From the NCBI GenBank assembly GCA_011390465.1, contig JAABSH010000001.1:62001-126000 (forward strand): a stretch of DNA of 64,000 nucleotides, written 5' to 3'. The notes beneath the pieces are model-generated. The model searched no databases. It saw only the letters and a program-made list of their open reading frames with translations, and had not been told where the DNA came from. Below are positions 50,893-60,285 of this stretch, piece by piece. A program made the position numbers and the translations under genes. Source of the stretch: Desulfobacteraceae bacterium. Lineage in GTDB: Bacteria; Desulfobacterota; Desulfobacteria; Desulfobacterales; Desulfosalsimonadaceae. How positions within the stretch are numbered: position 1 is the stretch's first letter; each line of letters begins with the position of its first letter.

Positions 50893-52821
50893 TTATTTTT
50901 TATCTCCTTTGACTTCTTCAAAATCCGCATCCACCACATCGTCATCATCTGATGCCGCCTGTCCCTGAGACTCCGGGCCGGCCGCATCCGGACCCCCTGC
51001 CTGGGCTCCGGCCTGGGAAGCCTGCTGATACATGGCTTCGGCCAGTTTGTGAGAAGCCTGGGTCAATTCTTCGGTCAGGCGTTTAATTTCCGCGGTATCA
51101 TCCCCTTCCATGGCTTTTTTCAGCTCACCAATTACCGCTTCCACTTTGGCCTTTGTTTCCGCATCTACCTTGTCTTCCATTTCCTTCATGGATTTTTCCG
51201 TAGAATAAATCAGGGAATCCGCATTGTTTTTCACTTCCACTTTTTCCCGCAGGGCCTTGTCTTCTTCCGCATGCATTTCAGCATCTTTTACCAGATTATC
51301 GACTTCTTCCTTGGACAGCCCGGAAGAAGCGGTAATCTTGATAGACTGTTCTTTGCCGGTGGCCATGTCCTTGGCAGATACGTGCACAATGCCGTTGGCG
51401 TCGATATCAAAGGTCACCTCGATCTGGGGCACCCCCCGGGGAGCCGGCGGAATATCGGCCAGATCAAACCGTCCCATGGTTTTGTTGTAAGCCGCCATTT
51501 CCCGTTCCCCCTGGAGCACATGAATGGAAACCGCCGGCTGATTATCCTGGGCCGTGGAAAAAATCTGGCTTTTCCGGGTGGGAATGGTGGTATTTTTTTC
51601 AATCAGCTTGGTCATGACACCGCCCAGGGTTTCAATTCCCAGGGAAAGGGGCGTGACATCCAGCAGCAGCACATCTTTAACATCTCCCATGAGCACACCG
51701 CCCTGAATGGCGGCACCCACGGCCACCACTTCATCCGGGTTGACACCCTTGTGCGGCTCTTTACCGAAAATCTTTTTCACCCGGTCCTGCACCGCCGGCA
51801 TCCGGGTCATGCCGCCCACCAGAATCACCTCCTCAATGTCTGAGGCTTTCATTCCGGCATCTTTCAGGGCCGTAACGCAGGGTTTTTCCAGGTTCTCCAG
51901 AAGATCGCTGACCAGCGACTCGAGCTTGGCCCGGGTAATCTTAATGTTCAAATGTTTGGGGCCGTTGGCGTCTGCTGTAATAAACGGCAGGTTGACATCT
52001 GTCTGCAATGCGGAGGAAAGTTCCATTTTTGCTTTTTCCGCGCCTTCTTTCAACCGCTGAAGCGCCATTTTATCGCTGCGGATGTCAATACCGCTTTCTT
52101 TTTTAAATTCATCCGCCAGAAAATCGATCACCCGGAGATCAAAGTCATCACCGCCCAGATGGGTGTCGCCATTGGTGGATTTTACTTCAAAAACCCCGTC
52201 ACCGATCTCAAGAATGGAAATATCAAAGGTGCCGCCGCCCAGGTCAAACACTGCAATTTTTTCATCGGTTTTTTTATCCAGACCATAGGCCAGGGACGCG
52301 GCAGTGGGCTCGTTAATAATGCGCAGTACATTCAGGCCGGCGATTTTTCCGGCGTCCTTGGTGGCCTGACGCTGGCTGTCATCAAAATAGGCCGGTACGG
52401 TAATCACGGCATCGGTTACTTTTTCCCCCAGATATTCCTCTGCTGTGTGCTTGATATCGGAGAGAATAAACGAAGAAATTTCTGCCGGGCTGTGCTGTTT
52501 TCCCCGCAGATTAATGCGGACATCGCCGTTGGCGGCTTTTTCAATTATATAGGGCAGATTTTTGATATCTTTCTGAACTTCCGGCGAATCAAATTTTCTG
52601 CCGATCAGCCGCTTGACGCCGAATACGGTATTTTCCGGATTGGTAATGGCCTGCCGTTTTGCCACCTGGCCCACCAGGCGCTCGTTGTTTTCATTGATCG
52701 CAACGGTTGAAGGGGTGGTTCGGCCGCCTTCCGGATTGGTGATCACTTTTGTTTCATTCTGTTCTCTGATCGCAACACATGAATTGGTTGTGCCGAGATC
52801 AATTCCTATGACCTTCCCCAT
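50893..52821 (-). CDS. dnaK: Molecular chaperone DnaK
   Basis: DnaK is the Hsp70 chaperone that folds and protects proteins with DnaJ and GrpE. The 642-residue protein opens [17 protein letters not shown] (phosphate-1), has the nucleotide motifs [15 protein letters not shown] and [11 protein letters not shown], and continues through the linker [18 protein letters not shown] into the substrate domain. The C-terminal helical lid ends in a Gly/Gln/Asp-rich tail closing [12 protein letters not shown], typical of the family. GGAGG precedes the ATG. It follows grpE by 62 bp on the same strand. dnaJ is not seen in the window. Confidence 0.97.
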   Translation of the reverse strand: MGKVIGIDLGTTNSCVAIREQNETKVITNPEGGRTTPSTVAINENNERLVGQVAKRQAITNPENTVFGVKRLIGRKFDSPEVQKDIKNLPYIIEKAANGDVRINLRGKQHSPAEISSFILSDIKHTAEEYLGEKVTDAVITVPAYFDDSQRQATKDAGKIAGLNVLRIINEPTAASLAYGLDKKTDEKIAVFDLGGGTFDISILEIGDGVFEVKSTNGDTHLGGDDFDLRVIDFLADEFKKESGIDIRSDKMALQRLKEGAEKAKMELSSALQTDVNLPFITADANGPKHLNIKITRAKLESLVSDLLENLEKPCVTALKDAGMKASDIEEVILVGGMTRMPAVQDRVKKIFGKEPHKGVNPDEVVAVGAAIQGGVLMGDVKDVLLLDVTPLSLGIETLGGVMTKLIEKNTTIPTRKSQIFSTAQDNQPAVSIHVLQGEREMAAYNKTMGRFDLADIPPAPRGVPQIEVTFDIDANGIVHVSAKDMATGKEQSIKITASSGLSKEEVDNLVKDAEMHAEEDKALREKVEVKNNADSLIYSTEKSMKEMEDKVDAETKAKVEAVIGELKKAMEGDDTAEIKRLTEELTQASHKLAEAMYQQASQAGAQAGGPDAAGPESQGQAASDDDDVVDADFEEVKGDKK

Positions 52822-52883
52822 TTCTGCCTCCTTGTAACAATATATTTAAGTACACTAAGTTATGTTTTGACTCTTGAAAACCC

Positions 52884-53486
52884 CTACTTGGAAACCACTA
52901 CCATGGACGGCCTGAGCAGTCGGTCATGAATCATATACCCTTTCTGAAATTCATTTATCACCGTGTTTTCCGGTGCCTTTTCAGAGGGCTCCTGCATCAC
53001 TGCCTCGTGAAACACCGGATCAAAGGGTTTCCCCAGGGCCTCTATGGGAGTGACGTGGTGTCTTTCCAGTATTTTCAATATTTCATTTAATGTCATTTCC
53101 ACGCCTTCCTTAAAGCTTTCCGCCATTTTTTCGCCGGTGTTTTCACCCGCCAGATTCAGGGCCCGTTCCAGGTTGTCCACCACGGGCAGCAGATCCTTGA
53201 GCAGGGTTTCATTGGCATATTTACGCAACTCATCCATCTGCCGGTTCATGCGTTTTTTATAATTGTCAAATTCTGCAGACAACCGAAGCACCCGGTCATG
53301 CTCTTCATCCGCCGTCTTTTTGGCGGTTTCCAGGGCCTGGCGCAAGGCCCCGGCATTATCGGTTCCGGCATCTTCTTGCCCCCCATCTTCCGCTGCAGAG
53401 AAATCTTCTGCTGCCGGGTCTTTTTCCGTATCTTCTGATTCGATTTCAATCTTCTTTTTCTGTGATGAATGTTCAGCCAATGTCAT
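52884..53486 (-). CDS. grpE: Nucleotide exchange factor GrpE
   Basis: GrpE is the nucleotide-exchange factor that releases ADP from DnaK. The 200-residue protein has an acidic, unordered N-terminus (about 1-45), a long coiled coil (about 48-110, with VLRLSAEFDNYKKRMNRQMD) and the C-terminal beta domain (TPIEALGKPFDPVFHEAV, then NEFQKGYMIHDRLLRPSMV), the family signature. The start is the only in-frame ATG before the coiled coil. GGAGC ends one base before it, so the spacing is short and the true start could differ. It is upstream of dnaK. No CIRCE element was seen, so the heat-shock control is not clear from the sequence. Confidence 0.95.
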   Translation of the reverse strand: MTLAEHSSQKKKIEIESEDTEKDPAAEDFSAAEDGGQEDAGTDNAGALRQALETAKKTADEEHDRVLRLSAEFDNYKKRMNRQMDELRKYANETLLKDLLPVVDNLERALNLAGENTGEKMAESFKEGVEMTLNEILKILERHHVTPIEALGKPFDPVFHEAVMQEPSEKAPENTVINEFQKGYMIHDRLLRPSMVVVSK

Positions 53487-53593
53487 GCTCCAAATGTTAT
53501 GCTCCAGGTATTTTTGTCTTATTTCCCGCCAAAAGCTGTTTAATCTGCCGGGAATATAACGAATAAGGATTTTCCGGTTTAAATTTCATCAAG

Positions 53594-53621
53594 AAAGTAA
53601 GACGCAAACCGGGTTTGTCAA
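53594..53621 (-). promoter_or_regulatory. Candidate promoter for grpE-dnaK
   Basis: On the minus strand TTGACA is followed after 16 bases by TACTTT, about 110 bp upstream of grpE. The -35 box is perfect but the -10 box is weak. No sigma-32-like CTTGAA/CCCCAT pair was seen. Assigned by eye. Confidence 0.3.
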
Positions 53622-53694
53622 GGACGGATCGCTAAGAAACCAACAGATTTTCAAGAAATAAATGAAAAGCAGAAAGCCGGTGGGCCAGGGAAAT

Positions 53695-53945
53695 CTGGTT
53701 GTGAACCCTCCGTCGAATATGTGCGGATAATAAATTATAACATAACCGGGATCGATCCACGACACAGACTGCATTGTTTATCGCTGCTTCCTTCCGGACC
53801 TGACGAGGTTCACAACCGTCTGTTGCATGGCGACCGGTCAGAATAACTTATTTGTCCGAACGCAACCCTTGGGAGGGAGTTCTGCCCCGCATAAAGCGGA
53901 TTTCGGGAAACAAGGTACCGCTGACACCCCGCATATCACAACCAG
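53695..53945 (-). ncRNA. ffs: Large bacterial SRP RNA (with Alu domain)
   Basis: The RNA is read on the minus strand. The S-domain core GTCAGGTCCGGAAGGAAGCA is exact and lies at about 53785-53804. The 5' part GGGGTGTCAGCGGTACCTTG and the following AATCCGCTTTATG match the Alu-type region of the long SRP RNA known from Bacillus (comparison from memory). The ends pair: CTGGTTGTGA at the 5' side with TCACAACCAG at the 3' side, which sets the limits at about 251 nt. SRP RNA with Ffh delivers membrane proteins to SecYEG. Ends are approximate to a few bases. Confidence 0.88.
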
Positions 53946-54126
53946 ACTTCTAACTATAACAGATTTTTCCCGTTTTTCAACAAGGAAATCCGTATTTTTC
54001 TTTTATCTTTTAGGTTTCTGGGCTATAATTTTTTTTTAAAAGGCTTATCTTCAATAAAATCAAAACAAAACCTTATTGATAAAAACAGCAGATCCTGCCC
54101 CATCAGGTATTCCCTTTTATAAAAAA

Positions 54127-55608
54127 ATGACAGAAATGATGGAAAAAATGATGGAAACCATTGGCCGTCATCGCATGCTGCATGCCGGCGATGCTATCCT
54201 GATAGGGGTGTCCGGCGGCCCGGATTCCATGGCCCTGTTGCACGGGCTGGTAAAAATGGCGGGTTCCCTGGGGGTGACGCTGGGAGTGGCCCATTTAAAC
54301 CACTGCCTCCGGAAAACTGATGCCAATCGGGATGAAATGCATGTCCGACAGACCGCAGAGCAGCTTAACCTGCGTGTTTTTATAGAAAAAAAAGAAATTT
54401 TATCCCGAAAAACCGCGGGCATGTCCCTGGAAGAAACCGCCAGAAACATCCGGTATGATTTTTTTGACACGATCTGCAGACAACATGGATTTACAAAAAT
54501 TGCCGTGGCCCATCAGGCAGACGACAATGCCGAGCAGGTGCTGCTTAATATTCTCCGTGGCAGCGGCACCGCCGGCATGGCCGGCATCCCCCCGGTAAGA
54601 GGCAACATCATCCGACCCCTGATCCAGATCAGCCGCGCGGAAATTCTGGAATTTCTGGCCGCCGGCAATATCGGTTATGTAACAGATGCCTCCAACAGTG
54701 ATACGCGGTTTTTGCGAAACAAAATCCGGCACCAGCTTCTGCCGCTGCTGGCGCATCATTATAATCCGCAGATATCTTCGACACTGAACCGGATGAGCGG
54801 CCTTGCCCGGGCAGACGAAGAATGGATGAATACCCTTGTCGCGTCCCTGTATGAGAAGGCCTGCCTTCGTAAAAATCCGCATGAGGTGCTGCTTTCAACA
54901 ACTGAATTGCAAGCCCTGCATCCAGCGGCCCGGCGCCGGGTAATCCGCAAGGGAATTTTTTCGGTAAAACACAACCTGACGCGCATCTTGAACGCTCATA
55001 TAGCGGCCGTGCTGTGCCTGCTCCAAAACAACCGGGAAAACCGGCAACTGGATCTGCCGGATCAGATCAGAATCATCCGGAAAAACCAGGTCCTCATCAT
55101 CCGGAAAGAACTGAAAAATCTGCGGCACTTCCGCGGTGGAACGTCCGCGGCAGCAGCAAATTGTGATCCCTTTGAATACAGGATTACCCGACCGGAGATC
55201 ACGGCGGGAAACCCTGTTTTTATTGCGGAAACCAACCAAAAAGCATGTTTTGATATAACCCCCCGTCACAGGATTCCGGATGTAACGGCGGCTGGTGCCG
55301 GAACCGCATTTTTTGACTTGGACATGCTTGAATTTCCCCTTATCATCCGCAATATTCGCGCCGGGGACCGGTTTACCCCCCTGGGAATGACCGGCTCCCA
55401 GAAACTTAAAAAATTTTTCATCAACCAAAAAATCCCCCGGGACCAGCGGCACCGGATTCCCCTGCTGGTGAGCCGCGGCCGGATTGTGTGGGTGGGCGGT
55501 ATCCGAACAAGCGATGAGGCAAAAATCATGCCGCAAACCCGCACAGTGCTCAGCGTGACGCTTTCCGCGCACTCCCTCATGGCGCCGCCGTCACCGGAAG
55601 GTCCCTGA
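54127..55608 (+). CDS. tilS: tRNA(Ile)-lysidine synthetase TilS
   Basis: TilS adds lysine to C34 of tRNA-Ile(CAU) with ATP, so the tRNA reads AUA instead of AUG, an essential step. The protein has the N-type ATP pyrophosphatase loop SGGPDSMALLHG near residue 28, followed by VAHLNHCLR and VAHQADDNAEQVLLNILRG. The C-terminal TilS domain includes RNIRAGDRFTPLGM and KKFFINQKIPRDQRHRIPLL. I start at the ATG at 54127. A TTG at 54076 would add 17 residues with no family support, and neither start has a strong ribosome site. It is divergent from the SRP RNA. Confidence 0.92.
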   Translation: MTEMMEKMMETIGRHRMLHAGDAILIGVSGGPDSMALLHGLVKMAGSLGVTLGVAHLNHCLRKTDANRDEMHVRQTAEQLNLRVFIEKKEILSRKTAGMSLEETARNIRYDFFDTICRQHGFTKIAVAHQADDNAEQVLLNILRGSGTAGMAGIPPVRGNIIRPLIQISRAEILEFLAAGNIGYVTDASNSDTRFLRNKIRHQLLPLLAHHYNPQISSTLNRMSGLARADEEWMNTLVASLYEKACLRKNPHEVLLSTTELQALHPAARRRVIRKGIFSVKHNLTRILNAHIAAVLCLLQNNRENRQLDLPDQIRIIRKNQVLIIRKELKNLRHFRGGTSAAAANCDPFEYRITRPEITAGNPVFIAETNQKACFDITPRHRIPDVTAAGAGTAFFDLDMLEFPLIIRNIRAGDRFTPLGMTGSQKLKKFFINQKIPRDQRHRIPLLVSRGRIVWVGGIRTSDEAKIMPQTRTVLSVTLSAHSLMAPPSPEGP

Positions 55609-55647
55609 CCCTCAATTGCGGTTGGCCGGGTCCGATTATCTAAGCGG

Positions 55648-55676
55648 TTGACATTTTCATGGCCGTTATCTTAAAT
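55648..55676 (+). promoter_or_regulatory. Candidate sigma-70 promoter for ftsH-folP-coaX
   Basis: TTGACA at 55648-55653 is followed after 17 bases by TTAAAT at 55671-55676. The -35 box is perfect and the -10 box matches four of six positions. It lies about 138 bp before ftsH in a 205-bp spacer. Confidence 0.45.
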
Positions 55677-55813
55677 ATTAAGATTTACTATTTTTGAATC
55701 GTTATTATATTATAAGGATTGCGCACTGAAAAACCTGTTCATAACCGGTTTTTCAATAAAAACCGCCTGGCAGAACAAAGACGAAAGACAATCTTTTCGC
55801 AGAGGAGATACTA

Positions 55814-57670
55814 TTGAACCCGTTTAACAAAAATTTGGCACTCTGGGTCATCATCGTGCTGATGATGATCATGCTTTACAATATTTTCAACCAGCAGCAC
55901 CAGCAAACCGATACAGAGCTGGCATACAGCGAATTTCTGGCCATGGTTGAAAATGACAAAATATCCAAAGTCATTATTCAGGGAGAAAACCTGACGGCCC
56001 TTGATCCAACCGGCATCCGCTACCGGGTCTATGCCCCTGATGACAATGAAATGATCCGGATTCTCCGCACCAAAGGGGTGGCCATAGAAGCAAAGCCCGA
56101 ACAGCAGACCCCGTGGTTTATCTCTGTACTGGTATCCTGGTTTCCCATGGTTCTGCTCATCGGGGTATGGATTTTTTTCATGCGGCAGATGCAGGGCGGC
56201 GGGGGAAAAGCCCTTTCCTTTGGCAAAAGCAGCGCCCGGATGCTGTCCGACCAGACGGAAAAAATCACGTTCAATGACGTGGCCGGCGTGGATGAAGCCA
56301 AGGAAGAAGTCGCTGAAATTGTGGATTTTCTAAGAGACCCCAAAAAATATACCCGACTGGGCGGCAGAATTCCCAAAGGGGTATTGATGGTGGGAGCGCC
56401 GGGCACCGGCAAAACCCTTCTGGCCCGGGCCATTGCCGGAGAGGCCGGCGTGCCGTTTTTCAGCATCAGCGGATCGGATTTTGTGGAAATGTTCGTGGGC
56501 GTGGGCGCCTCCCGGGTACGGGATCTTTTTGTCCAGGGCAAAAAAAATGCCCCGTGCCTGATTTTTATTGATGAAATTGATGCGGTGGGCCGCCACCGGG
56601 GCGCCGGTCTGGGCGGGGGCCATGACGAGCGGGAACAGACCCTGAACCAGTTGCTGGTGGAAATGGATGGATTTGAATCCAATGAAGGGGTAATTCTCAT
56701 TGCCTCCACCAACCGGCCGGATGTTCTGGACCCGGCCCTGCTGCGGCCGGGCCGGTTTGACCGTCAGGTGGTGGTGCCCATGCCGGACATCCAGGGCCGG
56801 AAAGCCATTATTGAGGTCTACGTCAAAAAAACCCCCATTGATCCGGATGTGGACGCCACGGTGCTGGCCAAGGGCACCCCAGGATTTTCCGGCGCGGATC
56901 TCGAAAACATGGTCAACGAAGCCGCGCTGATCGCCGCAAAAAAAGGCAAGGAGCGGCTGGCCATGGTGGATTTCGAAGATGCCAAAGACAAAATCGTCAT
57001 GGGGCTGGAGCGCAAATCCAAAGTCATTAAAGATGAAGACAAAAAAAACACGGCCTACCATGAAGGCGGGCATGCCATTGTGGCCCGCCTGCTGCCGGAA
57101 ACCGATACCATCAACAAAATCACCATTATTCCCCGGGGCCGGGCCGCCGGTGTGACCTGGTTTCTGCCGGATGAAAAGGATTTTCAGCATAAAGACCAGC
57201 TGCTCAGCCAGCTGGCCGTGGCCATGGGCGGCCGGGTGGCGGAAGAGCTGGTCTTCAACCGCATCACCACGGGCGCATCCAACGATATCAAACAGGCCAC
57301 CAATCTGGCCAGTTACATGGTCCGGTCCTGGGGAATGAGCGAAAAGCTGGGACCGCTCTGTTTTGCCAAACAGGATGAACAGATTTTTCTCGGCCGGGAA
57401 ATCGCCCAGCATCGGGATTATTCAGAAGCCACGGCCCAGGTTATTGACAATGAAATTGCCCGTCTGGTCAAAGACAGTTACAAGGCCGCCAAAACAGTTT
57501 TGGAAAACAACATGGATATTCTCCACAAACTGGCGGAAATGCTCATTGAAAAAGAAACCGTGATGGGCAAAGAACTTGACGCGCTGATTCTTCAGCTGCG
57601 GCCCGGGTTTCAGTTTCCCGGGGCTGCCGCAGCAAATCCCCCATCAGATGCGGAACACCTGAAAAAATGA
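55814..57670 (+). CDS. ftsH: ATP-dependent zinc metalloprotease FtsH
   Basis: FtsH is the membrane-bound AAA+ protease that degrades misassembled membrane proteins and some regulators. The 618-residue protein has two N-terminal membrane helices (about 9-29 and 100-123) around a periplasmic domain. The AAA module has Walker [10 protein letters not shown] and Walker [12 protein letters not shown], with the pore motif [17 protein letters not shown]. The C-terminal zinc protease has HEGGHAIVA. The start is TTG at 55814, supported by AGAGGAG at an ideal distance. The stop overlaps the folP start by 4 bp. Confidence 0.96.
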   Translation: MNPFNKNLALWVIIVLMMIMLYNIFNQQHQQTDTELAYSEFLAMVENDKISKVIIQGENLTALDPTGIRYRVYAPDDNEMIRILRTKGVAIEAKPEQQTPWFISVLVSWFPMVLLIGVWIFFMRQMQGGGGKALSFGKSSARMLSDQTEKITFNDVAGVDEAKEEVAEIVDFLRDPKKYTRLGGRIPKGVLMVGAPGTGKTLLARAIAGEAGVPFFSISGSDFVEMFVGVGASRVRDLFVQGKKNAPCLIFIDEIDAVGRHRGAGLGGGHDEREQTLNQLLVEMDGFESNEGVILIASTNRPDVLDPALLRPGRFDRQVVVPMPDIQGRKAIIEVYVKKTPIDPDVDATVLAKGTPGFSGADLENMVNEAALIAAKKGKERLAMVDFEDAKDKIVMGLERKSKVIKDEDKKNTAYHEGGHAIVARLLPETDTINKITIIPRGRAAGVTWFLPDEKDFQHKDQLLSQLAVAMGGRVAEELVFNRITTGASNDIKQATNLASYMVRSWGMSEKLGPLCFAKQDEQIFLGREIAQHRDYSEATAQVIDNEIARLVKDSYKAAKTVLENNMDILHKLAEMLIEKETVMGKELDALILQLRPGFQFPGAAAANPPSDAEHLKK

Positions 57671-58542
57671 ACCGTCCTGAATATCATCTTGCCTGGAGCG
57701 GGTTCACCCTGACCCTTGGCCAAAAAACCCGGATTATGGGAATTTTGAATATCACGCCCAATTCCTTTTCTGACGGGGACCGGTTTTTTGACCGGGATCA
57801 GGCCCTGGCCCAGGCGGAAACCCTGGTTGAGGCCGGCGCTGATATTCTGGACATCGGCGGCGAATCCACCCGGCCGTTTTCAGAGGCAGTGGACGCTGAA
57901 GAAGAAATCCGCCGGGTGGTGCCGGTAATCGCGTATCTGGCAAAAAAAATTCCCATTCCCATTTCCATTGACACCACAAAAGCCATTGTTGCCCAACAGG
58001 CCATTGCCGCGGGCGCGTCTGTTATCAATGACATCAGCGCCCTTCATTTTGACGACCGCATGGCGGAGGTGGCCGCGGCCAATGATGTGCTCCTGATTCT
58101 CATGCATATAAAGGGAACTCCCCGGGACATGCAGGTGGACCCCACCTATGATGATTTGATGGGGGAAGTGACCCAGTTTCTGACGGATGCCGGGCAACGG
58201 GCAGAACAGGCAGGCGTGGCAAAAAAAAACATCATTCTGGATCCCGGCATTGGATTTGGCAAAACCCTTGCCCATAACCTTTCTTTAATCCGGCACCTTC
58301 ATGAATTTCACCGTCTTGACCGGCCGCTTCTTTTGGGAACCTCCAGAAAAGCCTTTATCCGTAAGCTGCTTGTCCCAAAAAACCAAACCGAACTGCCGCC
58401 GGATCATCCCCTGGTGGAGACCGGCACCCAGGCATCTGTTGCCGCCGGCATCATGGCCGGCGCGCACATTGTCCGGGTGCATGACGTGGCCGGCACCCGG
58501 GCCACGGTCAAGATCATGGATGCCATCCGAAACGCCGGATAA
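57667..58542 (+). CDS. folP: Dihydropteroate synthase FolP
   Basis: FolP joins p-aminobenzoate to the pterin pyrophosphate to make dihydropteroate in folate synthesis and is the sulfonamide target. The 291-residue TIM-barrel protein shows both family signatures, GILNITPNSFSDGD and ADILDIGGESTRPFS, and later IILDPGIGFGKT and LGTSRKAFI. It begins in an ATGA overlap with ftsH and is followed after about 20 bp by coaX, so the three genes form an operon. This ftsH-folP order is common in bacteria. The length is normal. Confidence 0.96.
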   Translation: MNRPEYHLAWSGFTLTLGQKTRIMGILNITPNSFSDGDRFFDRDQALAQAETLVEAGADILDIGGESTRPFSEAVDAEEEIRRVVPVIAYLAKKIPIPISIDTTKAIVAQQAIAAGASVINDISALHFDDRMAEVAAANDVLLILMHIKGTPRDMQVDPTYDDLMGEVTQFLTDAGQRAEQAGVAKKNIILDPGIGFGKTLAHNLSLIRHLHEFHRLDRPLLLGTSRKAFIRKLLVPKNQTELPPDHPLVETGTQASVAAGIMAGAHIVRVHDVAGTRATVKIMDAIRNAG

Positions 58543-58563
58543 TCTCATTTACAGGTGAAACCA

Positions 58564-59346
58564 ATGCTTTTGGCAATTGATGTGGGCAACACCAATACCG
58601 TCATCGGGCTATTTGAAAACAACCAGCTGACCTGCGACTGGCGCATCCGGTCCACCCCGGCCATCACGGAAGATGAATTTCATATTGTGATGTCAAACCT
58701 GTTTCAGGCAAAAGCCGTCAATCCGGCCGGCATCCGGAAAACCATTATCTCCTGTGTGGTGCCGGCCATGATGAAAATCCTGGCGGATTACTGCACCAAG
58801 TATCTGGGGCATGGGCCCTGCTGGATTGATGCCGGATCCGTCACCATGCCGGTGTTATATGACAATCCGGAAGAAGTGGGCGCAGACCGGCTGGTCAATG
58901 CCATTGCAGCCTATCATATGTATAAAACCAGCCTCATTGTCATTGATTTTGGCACGGCCACCACATTCGACATCATTTCAGTCAGAGGGGAATACATGGG
59001 CGGGGCCATTGCCCCGGGCATCGGCATTGCGGCCAATGCTTTATTTCACAAGGCATCCAGGCTGCCCCGGGTGGAACTTTTTAATCCGCCGGCCACGGTG
59101 ATCGGTAAAAATACGGTGCACAGCATGAAATCCGGTATTATTTACGGGTACGCGGAACTGGTGGACGGCATGGTAGGGCGAATCAAAACAGAAATGGCTG
59201 AACAGGCGCCGGCCGATCCCGCGCCCCGGGTCATTGCCACCGGGGGACTGGCGACACTGATGCAGCATATCTCCCGGACCATTGATACGGTTGAATCCGG
59301 ATTAACCCTTGAAGGACTGCGGATTATTGGCGAAGGGGGGGGATGA
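58564..59346 (+). CDS. coaX: Type III pantothenate kinase CoaX
   Basis: CoaX phosphorylates pantothenate, the first step of coenzyme A synthesis. The protein opens with the phosphate-binding motif MLLAIDVGNTNTVIGLF and carries GADRLVNAIAAY and LIVIDFGTATTFDI in the middle, both signatures of the ASKHA-fold type III enzyme, followed by GGAIAPGI. I choose the ATG at 58564 because AGGTG lies six bases upstream and the product starts exactly as family members do. A GTG at 58555 would add three residues. At 260 residues it is full length. It is the third gene of the ftsH operon. Confidence 0.95.
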   Translation: MLLAIDVGNTNTVIGLFENNQLTCDWRIRSTPAITEDEFHIVMSNLFQAKAVNPAGIRKTIISCVVPAMMKILADYCTKYLGHGPCWIDAGSVTMPVLYDNPEEVGADRLVNAIAAYHMYKTSLIVIDFGTATTFDIISVRGEYMGGAIAPGIGIAANALFHKASRLPRVELFNPPATVIGKNTVHSMKSGIIYGYAELVDGMVGRIKTEMAEQAPADPAPRVIATGGLATLMQHISRTIDTVESGLTLEGLRIIGEGGG

Positions 59347-59355
59347 TTTTTATTG

Positions 59356-59514
59356 TCAAAGCATCTTCATGGACGCTTCCAGCTGGTCAATTTCTTTCTG
59401 AAGTTCTTTTTTTTCCGCTTCCGGCAGATCCTTTTCATTGAGCCGGCGCCGCAGAGACAAAAGGATCATTTCCTGCCGGTATTCATTGCACGTATATTTG
59501 GTTGACGGCTGCAT
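59356..59514 (-). CDS. Small charged helical hypothetical protein
   Basis: The 52-residue product (opening MQPSTKYTCNEYRQEM) is highly charged and heptad-like (LLSLRRRLNEKDLPEAEKKE, then LQKEIDQLEASM), so it is probably a short coiled coil. It starts 11 bp after the stop of the zinc-ribbon protein gene, in the same direction, so it is likely co-translated with it. An ATG at 59553 would overlap the upstream gene and is less likely. No family was recognised. The conserved-looking CNEYRQEM opening may be of use for a search. Confidence 0.6.
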   Translation of the reverse strand: MQPSTKYTCNEYRQEMILLSLRRRLNEKDLPEAEKKELQKEIDQLEASMKML

Positions 59515-59525
59515 TTTAGCTCTTT

Positions 59526-60194
59526 TCAAATAATTCCCAGTTTTTTGGCACAATCGTTATATGCGGCATAAAATAATTCATACTCATTAACCCCCCGGGC
59601 CAGTATCCGGTCCACACTGCCGATATCATCGAGATTGATGGTGATATTCACGCTTTTCAAAAACGCGGTCATATTGTCCATGGTGGCGCAGCGCCGGCTC
59701 AGCAGTCCCACGAAAACATGGCGCCGCACATTCATTTCAAGACGCTCCAGATACAGCAGCAGACCGTTTGCGTCCGCGTCACTGCCGTCAAAGGTTTCAT
59801 TTACCAGAATCATGCTATAGGTGTGATATTTCATTTTTTTCAGCGCATCCCGAATGGTATCCGCAACCGTGACGCTGTAATCCATAATTTCCAGCACGGT
59901 TTTGATCTGTTGAACAATTTTCGGGTCATTCTCACAAATAAGGGCTGTGTTTCCCTCTTCTTCCAGAAAATCAAACGGGCGCTCACTGGCATCATAATCC
60001 TCGGTTCCTTCTTCAAAATTAAACGGATTGGGAACCGCCGGCATTTGTGTTTTTTCATTTTCCACAGGCTGCTGCGGATCAACGGAAATCTTATGTTTGC
60101 ATTTCGGGCACCGGATGGACACCGCCTTGCCCTGGGGCAGCTTGTCATCGGCAATACTTAATTTGGTATTACAATTGTCACAGATAATTTCCAT
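59526..60194 (-). CDS. Zinc-ribbon protein with pseudo-receiver domain
   Basis: The 222-residue protein has an N-terminal zinc ribbon of the MJ0042 type (CDNC near residue 5 and CPKC near residue 29), an acidic linker (about 40-80) and a C-terminal domain with the alternating pattern of a response-regulator receiver (TALICENDPKIVQQIKTVLE, then SMILVNETFDG). The expected phosphorylated Asp is Asn (MILVNE), and the Lys at strand 5 is missing, so it is likely a non-phosphorylated pseudo-receiver. AGGGGTG precedes the ATG. It lies downstream of the two PilT-type ATPase genes on the same strand, so a twitching-related role is possible but not shown. Confidence 0.72.
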   Translation of the reverse strand: MEIICDNCNTKLSIADDKLPQGKAVSIRCPKCKHKISVDPQQPVENEKTQMPAVPNPFNFEEGTEDYDASERPFDFLEEEGNTALICENDPKIVQQIKTVLEIMDYSVTVADTIRDALKKMKYHTYSMILVNETFDGSDADANGLLLYLERLEMNVRRHVFVGLLSRRCATMDNMTAFLKSVNITINLDDIGSVDRILARGVNEYELFYAAYNDCAKKLGII

Positions 60195-60231
60195 TTATGT
60201 CACCCCTGTACCGCCTGCGGGTCTGAATCCT

Positions 60232-60275
60232 GACGGCTTCGTAAAACGTCCAAATTCGAATTTTTACGCAACAGC
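60232..60275. repeat. Fragment of the GACGGC terminal-repeat element
   Basis: GACGGCTTCGTAAAACGTCC opens the segment and TTTTTACG follows a short distance later, so it looks like the two ends of the 46925-47049 element with the interior lost. It lies in the 91-bp spacer between the PilU-like and zinc-ribbon genes. Confidence 0.55.
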
Positions 60276-60285
60276 CAATGGTTAT

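Noticed and set aside
53487-53694. CIRCE or sigma-32 heat-shock control of grpE-dnaK
   Set aside because: No TTAGCACTC-N9-GAGTGCTAA palindrome and no CTTGAA/CCCCAT pair was found by eye. Only a weak sigma-70-like pair is present.
53827-54039. A 70-codon plus-strand frame next to tilS
   Set aside because: It lies mostly across the SRP RNA gene on the other strand and has no coding support.
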